Shown in pieces: positions 1-5,233 of a stretch of 7,176 nt of DNA. The DNA is from Gammaproteobacteria bacterium (GTDB taxonomy: Bacteria > Pseudomonadota > Gammaproteobacteria > Chromatiales > Chromatiaceae): NCBI GenBank assembly GCA_024644505.1, contig JAHEHQ010000127.1, forward strand, positions 1 through 7,176. The letters are read 5' to 3'. The position numbers were made by a program, and so were the translations under genes. The notes beneath the pieces are model-generated. The model did no database searches. It was given only the letters and a program-made list of their open reading frames with translations, and was not told the origin of the DNA. How positions within the stretch are numbered: position 1 is the stretch's first letter; each line of letters begins with the position of its first letter.

Positions 1-102
1 TTTTTCGTTATTGGTGCCTGGCTGCTGTTGTTTTCCTGGTTGAAGGAGCGCAAGCAGCGGAAGATCCTGAAGCAGCAGGAGGCCGCCCGTGCAACCGGAT
101 GA
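1..102 (+). CDS. rnfE: RnfE/NqrD-like membrane subunit, C-terminal end (5' end outside window)
   Basis: Only the last 33 codons are present, in frame from base 1 to a TGA at 100-102. They encode the end of a hydrophobic helix (FFVIGAWLLLFSW) followed by a basic, Lys/Arg/Gln-rich cytoplasmic tail. This is how RnfE and NqrD end: a last membrane helix entered through a 'GAF' motif and then a charged tail. The identification rests on this pattern and on the immediate downstream neighbour RnfA, because RnfE/NqrD and RnfA/NqrE are homologous partner subunits that together hold an intramembrane iron-sulfur centre. The gene overlaps the next one by 14 bases, so the two are probably translationally coupled. 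With so little sequence, RnfE and NqrD cannot be told apart; RnfE is chosen because the neighbour is RnfA-like. Confidence 0.7.
   Translation, partial: FFVIGAWLLLFSWLKERKQRKILKQQEAARATG
77..91 (+). promoter_or_regulatory. Strong Shine-Dalgarno and GTG start of rnfA
   Basis: A perfect AGGAGG at 77-82 lies six bases before a GTG at 89-91, inside the end of the preceding gene. It decides the rnfA start, because no ATG in that frame sits at a suitable position before the first conserved helix. Confidence 0.8.
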
Positions 103-673
103 TCTCAGTTTTATCTTCCTTAACGCGTTCATCATCAACAATTTCGTTCTCGCGTTTTTTCTCGGCCTTTGTCCGTTTCTCGGTGTGTCGGCGAAACTCG
201 ATACCGCCTGGAATATGGGGCTTGCCACCATGTTCGTGATGCTCGTCAGTTCCCTCTGCGCCTACGGGGTCAACATGCTGTTGGTTGAGTTCAACCTGGA
301 GTTTCTCAGGCTCATCTGCTACATCGCCGTGATCGCGTCCGCGGTTCAACTGGTGGAGATCTCGATAAAGAAGATCAGCCCGGAACTGTTCAGGGCACTG
401 GGTATCTTTCTGCCTCTGATCACCACCAACTGCGCTATCCTCGGGCTGGCCCTTTTTCAGACCTTCAAGGAATATGATTTTCTGCAATGCCTTGTCTACA
501 GTGCGGGTGCCGGTGCGGGATTTACACTGGCCCTGATGCTGATGGCAGGTCTGCGGGTAAAACTGGATCTGGCCGACGTACCCTCCATCAGTCGGGGGTC
601 GGCCATCAGCTTTATGCTCGCAGGCATCCTGTCTCTCACCTTCATGGGATTTGCGGGACTCGGGGGACACTGA
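89..673 (+). CDS. rnfA: RnfA, membrane subunit of the Rnf ion-translocating ferredoxin oxidoreductase complex
   Basis: A complete 194-residue polytopic inner-membrane protein of the RnfA/NqrE family, the usual length with about six hydrophobic helices. Family hallmarks are visible: NNFVL (17-21), LGLCPFLGVS (25-34) with Cys28, the GLAT motif (44-47), GIFLPLITTNCA (105-116) with Cys115, and the final FMGFAGL segment (185-191). Cys28 and Cys115 correspond to the conserved cysteines in the two inverted half-repeats. In known Rnf and Nqr structures these, with the partner subunit RnfE/NqrD, bind an intramembrane iron-sulfur cluster. The wording of both motifs (GLCPF, ITTNC) matches RnfA/RsxA better than NqrE (GMCTF, ITVNC). 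The GTG start is backed by AGGAGG six bases upstream. The stop TGA shares a base with the ATG of the next gene. The complex couples ferredoxin and pyridine-nucleotide redox chemistry to H+ or Na+ movement; which ion cannot be read here. Confidence 0.93.
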   Translation: MQPDDLSFIFLNAFIINNFVLAFFLGLCPFLGVSAKLDTAWNMGLATMFVMLVSSLCAYGVNMLLVEFNLEFLRLICYIAVIASAVQLVEISIKKISPELFRALGIFLPLITTNCAILGLALFQTFKEYDFLQCLVYSAGAGAGFTLALMLMAGLRVKLDLADVPSISRGSAISFMLAGILSLTFMGFAGLGGH

Positions 674-888
674 TGGGGACTTATCTGCTGGCGGTCATTG
701 TCATATTCGCAGTCCTGTTTGGTTGGGTGGGCGTCCAGAACCTGTCACGCCGGTTTGCGGTGCGGCACCCGGAATTCGGTCCCTATCGGGAAAAGGCAGG
801 TGGCTGCGGAGCCTGCAGCGGAAAATGCAGTACGGATTCAGAAGGGGATCAATGTGATAATCAGATCGAATTGGGGTTGAAATCATGA
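673..888 (+). CDS. Small single-pass membrane protein with cysteine-rich tail; possible NqrM-like metal-delivery factor
   Basis: A 71-residue protein whose ATG overlaps the rnfA stop by one base (TGATG) and whose stop overlaps the FNR start (ATGA), so it is embedded in the operon and almost certainly translated. Residues 4-22 form one hydrophobic helix. A basic stretch (NLSRRFAVRH, 23-32) follows, and then a soluble tail with four cysteines in the pattern C-x2-C-x3-C-x8-C between about residues 45 and 61. The frame is open further upstream, but the overlap start matches the operon spacing. I do not recognise the sequence with certainty. The design (one N-terminal helix plus a short Cys-rich cytoplasmic tail, next to the A/E-type membrane subunits) is that of NqrM, which is needed to assemble the iron centre between NqrD and NqrE. 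FeoB-associated Cys-rich membrane proteins look similar. A role in building the RnfA/RnfE iron-sulfur centre is inference. Confidence 0.72.
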   Translation: MGTYLLAVIVIFAVLFGWVGVQNLSRRFAVRHPEFGPYREKAGGCGACSGKCSTDSEGDQCDNQIELGLKS

Positions 889-1766
889 CAGAAGAATTCT
901 TTATTCAGCCTAAGACCTACGATATAAGCAGGCCCTTCAGGGCGACGCTCGTGAGCAGCGATCGTATTACGAGTGAAAGTGCCGAAGCCGAGGTCCGTCA
1001 ACTCATCCTGGATATTCCGGCACCCTCGTTTGTCTATGTGGAGGGTCAGAGTATCGGTGTTCTGGCTCCACCGCCCTACGATTTCGGGAATGATCATCAC
1101 ATGCGGTTGTACTCCATCGCCAGTACCAGGAAGGGTGAAGGGGGACACCGAACGGAGATTGCCATTTGCGTGCGACGCTGTTTCTATATTGATGAGGTCA
1201 GCGGCGAAAAGTACCCGGGCAAATGCTCGAACTATTTGTGTGATGCGGGTGTCGGGGAGGAGATCCAGGTTACCGGTCCCTATGGACGCCATTTCATCAT
1301 GCCAAGAGACAGTTCGGCGAATATGCTGATGGTGGGTACCGGCACCGGAATCGCCCCGTTTCGTGCTTTCATCAAGCATATCTATGAGGAGGAGGAAGAG
1401 TGGAAGGGCAAGGTACGCCTCTTCTATGGGGCCAAAAGCGGGCTGGATATGCTCTACATGAACGACGTCAAGGATGACATCAGCCACTATTATGATGCCG
1501 GGACCTTCAAGGCCTTCGAGGCGCTGAGTTCCCGCCCCGCGTTCGATGATCCTTCGGCTCTGGGCAACAAGCTCGAGGAAAACGCCGCCGAGGTATGGGA
1601 ATTGATACAGGACCCGAAAACCCATGTGTATGTTGCGGGAATAAGGGAGCAATCCAAGGCATTGGATACCGCCCTTTCACACATCGCCGGATCGGAGGAG
1701 CACTGGCTGCGCATGAAGAGAGAGATCTACCTGGACGGCCGCTGGGCGGAACATCTGTACGATTAG
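885..1766 (+). CDS. Plant-type ferredoxin-NADP(H) reductase (FNR), Rnf-associated
   Basis: A complete 293-residue soluble flavoprotein that moves electrons between ferredoxin and NAD(P)H. The N-terminal half is the FAD-binding barrel, with RLYSIAS at 74-80 (the R-x-Y-S flavin motif), the CSN signature at 114-116 and GPYGRHFIMP at 131-140. The second half is the pyridine-nucleotide fold, with GTGTGIAPFRAF at 151-162, FYGAK at 180-184 and the THVYVAGIREQSKALD segment at 246-261. The end aligns with the plant/cyanobacterial FNR terminus (W-x-x-x-Y), but Tyr292 is followed by one extra Asp instead of being the last residue. There is no ferredoxin domain and no membrane helix, so it is not NqrF. 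The Ser-Arg pair that contacts the NADP 2'-phosphate is kept (Ser216-Arg217), while the downstream Arg and Tyr of classic FNR are not evident, so coenzyme preference is uncertain. It starts within the stop of the Cys-rich gene (ATGA) and is the last gene of the operon in view. Confidence 0.93.
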   Translation: MTEEFFIQPKTYDISRPFRATLVSSDRITSESAEAEVRQLILDIPAPSFVYVEGQSIGVLAPPPYDFGNDHHMRLYSIASTRKGEGGHRTEIAICVRRCFYIDEVSGEKYPGKCSNYLCDAGVGEEIQVTGPYGRHFIMPRDSSANMLMVGTGTGIAPFRAFIKHIYEEEEEWKGKVRLFYGAKSGLDMLYMNDVKDDISHYYDAGTFKAFEALSSRPAFDDPSALGNKLEENAAEVWELIQDPKTHVYVAGIREQSKALDTALSHIAGSEEHWLRMKREIYLDGRWAEHLYD

Positions 1767-1776
1767 GGAGGCTTTA

Positions 1777-1818
1777 AGCGGTCAGCGGTCTGCAATCAGC
1801 GGTCAGTGGCAAGCGTTG
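1777..1818. repeat. Degenerate tandem heptamer repeat (AGCGGTC)
   Basis: Six consecutive 7-base units read AGCGGTC (1777-1783), AGCGGTC (1784-1790), TGCAATC (1791-1797), AGCGGTC (1798-1804), AGTGGCA (1805-1811) and AGCGTTG (1812-1818). Three are identical and the others are decayed. The array begins 11 bases after the FNR stop codon. Its function is unknown; it looks like a short-sequence tandem repeat that can change length by slippage. Confidence 0.65.
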
Positions 1819-1894
1819 TATGCGGCGAAACGCAGACTGCTTATTCTTTGGTGCGCCTGCCCAACGAAGGATCGCTCGATTCCACAGGCTTTCC

Positions 1895-1923
1895 CTGCCA
1901 TCAGCTTTTTTTATGTGTATACT
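1895..1923 (+). promoter_or_regulatory. Candidate sigma70 promoter of ppdK
   Basis: CTGCCA at 1895-1900 matches four of six bases of the -35 consensus. TATACT at 1918-1923 matches five of six bases of the -10 consensus. The spacer is 17 bases. Transcription would begin near 1930, leaving a 55-75 base leader before ppdK. The surrounding stretch is more A/T-rich than the coding sequence. Confidence 0.4.
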
Positions 1924-1984
1924 TTCTGCCCTGATTTCAACGGAATTCCAGTAAACACCACATTAAACGCGGTATCTAATCGAT

Positions 1985-4648
1985 ATGTCAGAGAAAGCCA
2001 GCATGAAACCCAAAAAACACGTCCACTACTTCGGCAAGACCAAGTCCGAAGGAAACAAGGAGATGAAGAGCCTGCTCGGGGGTAAGGGAGCGAATCTGGC
2101 GGAAATGACCTCCATCGGGCTGCCGGTTCCCCCGGGCTTCACCATCGACACCAAGTCCTGTGCCGATTACTACGAGATAGGGGGCAGGCTGCCGGATGGC
2201 CTCATGGATGAGGTCCGGGAGAATATGAGTGTCGTAGAGCAGGAACTCGGCAAGCAGTTCGGTTCCGAAGAAGATCCCTTGCTCGTCTCGGTGCGCAGCG
2301 GTGCCGCGGTCAGCATGCCCGGCATGATGGACACGGTCCTGAACCTGGGGCTGAGTGACAAGGCGATGGAAGGGTTGGCACGGGTCTCCGGCAACCGGCG
2401 TTTCGCGCTGGATGCCTATCGGCGTCTGATCAATATGTTCGGCGATGTGGTGATGGGTGTGCACCACGAAAAGTTCGAGTCGGAATTCGACCGCATCAAG
2501 GCGGACTTCGGGGTGACCCTGGATACGGAGCTCAATGAAGCCGGACTGGAAGAGCTCATAGAGGCCTATAAGTCGGTGTACCGTAAGGGAACAGGCGAGG
2601 ATTTCCCCCAGGATCCCTACGAGCAGCTGGAAAAGTCCATAGAGGCGGTTTTCAAGAGCTGGAACATCCCCAGGGCGATCCGATATCGTCAGATCAATGA
2701 GATAACCGGTCTGTTCGGCACTGCGGTCAATGTGCAGACAATGGTGTTCGGCAACATGGGCGAGGACTCCGGAACCGGGGTTGCCTTCACCCGCGACCCC
2801 TCCACCGGTGAGAACGAGTTTTACGGTGAATTTCTGGTCAATGCCCAGGGGGAGGACGTGGTTGCCGGTATTCGGACGCCTCAGCCCCTGGCGGAGATGG
2901 TGAAGTGGCGTCCCGAGATCTACGAACAGCTGCTCGAGATCAAGGCTATCCTGGAAAATCATTACCGGGAGATGGAGGATATCGAATACACCATCGAGCG
3001 TGGCACCCTGTTTCTGCTGCAGACCCGCACCGGCAAGCGCACCGGGCTTGCTGCCGTCAAGATCGCGGTGGACATGGTCATGGAGGGGAGGATCACCGAA
3101 GAAGAAGCGCTGTTGCGCGTACCGGCAACGGATCTGAACCAGTTGTTATTGCCCACATTTGCCCCGGAGGCGGAGCGTGATGTCCTTACCCGGGGCCTGC
3201 CGGCATCCCCCGGTGCCTCGGCGGGCAGACTGGCATTTACCGCCGACGAAGCGGTGGAGCGGGCCTATGCCGGTGAGTCGGTGTTGCTGGTGCGCAAAGA
3301 AACCAGTCCCGAGGATGTCAGCGGCATGCATGTTGCTGAAGGCATTCTGACCTCGACAGGAGGCATGACCAGTCATGCGGCCGTCGTGGCCAGGGGGTGG
3401 GGTAAATGCTGTGTCGCCGGTGCCGGCGAGATACTGATCAACGAAGAGAAACGGGTTATGACCGTCAACGGCAGGACATTCGGGGATCAGGATGTGATCA
3501 GCATCGACGGATCCACGGGGGAGGTGATGGCGGGCAACGTGCGCACCCAGGATCCAAAGCTGTCGGACGAATTCAATACCCTCATGGGCTGGGCGGATCA
3601 TCATCGCAAGCTGGCGGTCCGCACCAACGCGGATACGCCGGAGGACGCAGTCCGGGCCCGGCAGTATGGCGCGGAAGGTATAGGTCTTTGCCGGACCGAG
3701 CACATGTTTTTCAAGGGTGAGCGCATTACCCGGATGCGCGAAATGATCCTGGCCGAAACAGAGGAGCAGAGGCGGGCGGCACTGGATAAACTGCTGCCCA
3801 CGCAGCGGGAGGACTTCAAGGGTATCTTTACCGCCATGAAGGGGCTGCCCGTTACCGTGCGCCTGTTGGATCCGCCGCTGCATGAATTTCTGACCCATGA
3901 CGAGAAGTTGCAGGCTGCACTGGCTGAAGAGCTCGGCGTATCGCTTGAGAAACTTCAGGCCAGGGTGGCTATGCTGCACGAAGCCAATCCCATGCTGGGT
4001 CATCGCGGCTGTCGTTTATCCGTCACCTATCCCGAGGTCCTGGAGATGCAGGTTACCGCCATCACCCAGGCTACCATCGAATGCAAATGGGCGGAGATAG
4101 ACGCGCAGCCGGAGATTATGATCCCCCTGGTGGGTGTGGACAAGGAGCTGGATATGCTCCGGCAACTCGCCGAACGCACGATAGCCATCGTGTCAAAGGA
4201 GATGGGATATTCGGACCCTCTGGATATTCCGGTGGGCACCATGATCGAAGTGCCCAGAGCCGCGCTCACCGCTGAGCAGATCGCAGAGCACGCGGATTTT
4301 TTCAGTTTCGGCACCAACGACCTCACGCAGATGACGTTTGGATACAGTCGGGACGATGTCAATAATTTCCTCCCGGATTATCTGGAAAAGGAACTGCTGG
4401 AAAAAGATCCGTTCCAGTCACTGGATACCGCAGGGGTCGGCCGGCTGGTCGAGATGGCGGTGGCCGATGGCAGGAAAGTGGACGAAGACATGAAGATGGG
4501 CATTTGTGGTGAGCATGGCGGAGATCCGGACTCCATCGCATTTTGTCAGAAGGTCGGTCTGGACTACGTTTCCTGTTCACCCTTCAGGGTACCGCTCGCA
4601 CGTCTTGGTGCCGCCCAGGCGGTGGTTGGAGAGAAAGGCGGCGTTTGA
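1985..4648 (+). CDS. ppdK: Pyruvate, phosphate dikinase
   Basis: A full-length 887-residue cytoplasmic enzyme that interconverts ATP, pyruvate and phosphate with AMP, phosphoenolpyruvate and pyrophosphate, in either the gluconeogenic or the glycolytic direction. The order is an N-terminal nucleotide-binding domain (GGKGANLAEM at 32-41, VRSGA and SMPGMMDT within 101-117, QTRTGKRTG from 346), a mobile phosphohistidine domain (GGMTSHAAVVARG, catalytic His464), and a C-terminal PEP/pyruvate barrel. The barrel shows GHRGCRL (672-678), MIEVPRA, FGTNDLTQ (775-782) and GICGEHGG with the general-acid Cys841. His and Cys sit 9-10 positions later than in the well-studied Clostridium symbiosum enzyme, as expected from a slightly longer N-terminus. 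The ATG at 1985 has no Shine-Dalgarno. An in-frame ATG at 2003 follows a weak AGAGAAAG and gives the usual family start just ahead of the HVHYFG motif, so the real protein may be 881 residues. It is separated from both flanking genes and is probably transcribed alone. All catalytic motifs are present, so it should be active. Confidence 0.97.
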   Translation: MSEKASMKPKKHVHYFGKTKSEGNKEMKSLLGGKGANLAEMTSIGLPVPPGFTIDTKSCADYYEIGGRLPDGLMDEVRENMSVVEQELGKQFGSEEDPLLVSVRSGAAVSMPGMMDTVLNLGLSDKAMEGLARVSGNRRFALDAYRRLINMFGDVVMGVHHEKFESEFDRIKADFGVTLDTELNEAGLEELIEAYKSVYRKGTGEDFPQDPYEQLEKSIEAVFKSWNIPRAIRYRQINEITGLFGTAVNVQTMVFGNMGEDSGTGVAFTRDPSTGENEFYGEFLVNAQGEDVVAGIRTPQPLAEMVKWRPEIYEQLLEIKAILENHYREMEDIEYTIERGTLFLLQTRTGKRTGLAAVKIAVDMVMEGRITEEEALLRVPATDLNQLLLPTFAPEAERDVLTRGLPASPGASAGRLAFTADEAVERAYAGESVLLVRKETSPEDVSGMHVAEGILTSTGGMTSHAAVVARGWGKCCVAGAGEILINEEKRVMTVNGRTFGDQDVISIDGSTGEVMAGNVRTQDPKLSDEFNTLMGWADHHRKLAVRTNADTPEDAVRARQYGAEGIGLCRTEHMFFKGERITRMREMILAETEEQRRAALDKLLPTQREDFKGIFTAMKGLPVTVRLLDPPLHEFLTHDEKLQAALAEELGVSLEKLQARVAMLHEANPMLGHRGCRLSVTYPEVLEMQVTAITQATIECKWAEIDAQPEIMIPLVGVDKELDMLRQLAERTIAIVSKEMGYSDPLDIPVGTMIEVPRAALTAEQIAEHADFFSFGTNDLTQMTFGYSRDDVNNFLPDYLEKELLEKDPFQSLDTAGVGRLVEMAVADGRKVDEDMKMGICGEHGGDPDSIAFCQKVGLDYVSCSPFRVPLARLGAAQAVVGEKGGV

Positions 4649-4653
4649 AGTAT

Positions 4654-4727
4654 TGTAGGGTCGAATTTATTCGACCGCTGCCTGGATTCAGCCAACCGGC
4701 TGCTGGCCGAATGAATTCGGCCCTACA
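4654..4727. repeat. REP-like palindrome pair in inverted orientation (BIME-like element)
   Basis: A 74-base element begins six bases after the ppdK stop. Its outer arms are near-perfect inverted copies: TGTAGGG at the left end and CCCTACA at the right, with 18 of 20 positions pairing over the arm length. Each arm also folds on itself. GGTCGAAT (4659-4666) pairs with ATTCGACC (4669-4676), and GGCCGAAT (4705-4712) pairs with ATTCGGCC (4715-4722), each around a two-base loop. Between them, CAGCC (4689-4693) can pair with GGCTG (4698-4702). Small intergenic palindromes of this kind are usually dispersed by REP-associated tyrosine transposases. The element could also stabilise the 3' end of the ppdK mRNA. 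There is no T-run, so a classic terminator is unlikely. Confidence 0.8.
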
Positions 4728-4740
4728 AGGGTAGATCTGA

Positions 4741-4983
4741 AAAGATCGTCCGTTTAATCCGGTCGAATTAACCAGTGTCCGTCCGGAAACGGCATTTTCC
4801 CTGGATGATTTCATCTACTGCAGCCTCGTCGCGCTCAGCACCCTCGGCTACGGCGATATCGTTGCGGCCACCAGGGGGCCTCGCTCCTGGTCAGCGGTAG
4901 AGGCCATCGTGGGACAGTTCTATCTGGCGATTCTGCTCGCGCGCCTGATCGGGCTGCAGCTTAGACAGCCGAGAAACTCCTGA
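4741..4983 (+). pseudogene. 5'-truncated potassium ion channel remnant (pore loop and last helix)
   Basis: An 80-codon frame from just after an in-frame TGA (4738-4740) to a TGA at 4981-4983 contains no ATG, GTG or TTG start. It nevertheless encodes a clear two-helix-type potassium channel C-terminus. It begins with a pore helix region (FSLDDFIYCSLVALS) leading into the selectivity filter TLGYGD at 4840-4857. An AVEAIVGQFYLAILLARLIGL segment follows, the usual inner helix, and then a short polar tail that ends naturally. This is the Ion_trans_2 (KcsA-like) pattern seen at the end of many proteobacterial small channel proteins. The first helix or helices and the start codon are missing, and the place where they should be is occupied by the REP-like element and the end of ppdK. 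I read it as a gene that lost its 5' part, not as a working channel. Confidence 0.78.
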
Positions 4984-4989
4984 TACAAT
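4962..4989 (+). promoter_or_regulatory. Candidate extended -10 promoter upstream of the PLP-enzyme gene
   Basis: TAGACA at 4962-4967 (five of six to the -35 consensus) is followed after 16 bases by TACAAT at 4984-4989 (five of six to the -10 consensus), which is preceded by an extended TGA at 4981-4983. The start site would be near 4996, giving a leader of nearly 240 bases before the ATG at 5234. It overlaps the stop codon of the channel remnant. Whether it still drives the PLP-enzyme gene or is a leftover promoter of a lost gene is unknown. Confidence 0.38.
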
Positions 4990-5076
4990 CCGCTGTCTAT
5001 CTTTGCCTGCGATGAAAAAGTCTCATCTACCACTGTAAGTTCTCAATAATCCTGTGCAAAATTGATTTATGAATTT

Positions 5077-5143
5077 GAACCGCGGAGACAAAGAATGATC
5101 TTTCTTTGAAAGTGTTCGCTGTGTCTTTGCGCCTCTGCGGTTC
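5077..5143. repeat. Imperfect inverted repeat (dispersed-repeat-like) in the PLP-enzyme leader
   Basis: The left arm GAACCGCGGAGACAAAG (5077-5093) pairs with the right arm at 5125-5143 (ending CTCTGCGGTTC), with a mismatch and a small gap. Inside, AAAGA (5090-5094) can pair with TCTTT (5099-5103). The wording (ACCGC-GAG-CAAAG) resembles repeats commonly scattered between genes of environmental bacteria. If transcribed it would form a long hairpin in the leader of the downstream gene. Confidence 0.6.
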
Positions 5144-5233
5144 GTCTTTCGGAAGGTTGCACAGATTTTTAGGTTGATAGTATCCGTTTAGATTGTCTGG
5201 CTTAACTTCACTGGAATTGATTGGAAAAGCTCT

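Larger units (their letters stand above)
1767..1984. other. Intergenic region between FNR and ppdK
   Basis: A 218-base gap without a credible gene. It holds the heptamer array and the candidate ppdK promoter listed separately. I see no clear hairpin followed by a T-run that would end the Rnf/FNR transcript; the weak GCGTT/AACGC pairing at 1813-1833 lacks a T-tract. Confidence 0.6.
4649..5233. other. 585-bp region without an intact gene: two repeat elements and a channel gene remnant
   Basis: In order: REP-like inverted pair (4654-4727), truncated potassium-channel frame (4741-4983), candidate promoter (4962-4989), A/T-richer segment, imperfect inverted repeat (5077-5143) and the leader of the PLP-enzyme gene. 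An eight-codon frame from the ATG at 5012 stops at once and looks meaningless. I see no tRNA, riboswitch or known small RNA. Confidence 0.6.

Noticed and set aside
8..670. Long open frame of 220 codons on the minus strand
   Set aside because: It lies antisense to rnfA, whose protein is clearly conserved. Its translation is low-complexity, rich in charged residues and shows no recognisable fold.
1777..1818. CRISPR array
   Set aside because: Units are seven bases long and directly adjacent, with no spacers.
1816..2085. Plus-strand frame of 89 codons running into ppdK
   Set aside because: The second part is a frame-shifted reading of ppdK, there is no Shine-Dalgarno, and the first part resembles intergenic sequence.
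1988..2962. Minus-strand frame of 324 codons opposite ppdK
   Set aside because: It is an antisense shadow of the well-conserved N-terminal domain of PPDK, produced by third-position codon bias.
4654..4727. Rho-independent terminator of ppdK
   Set aside because: The hairpins are strong but no T-run follows, and the two-arm layout fits a REP pair better.
5012..5038. Small leader peptide gene (8 codons)
   Set aside because: It has no Shine-Dalgarno and no run of regulatory codons, and it stops at once; chance is the simpler reading.
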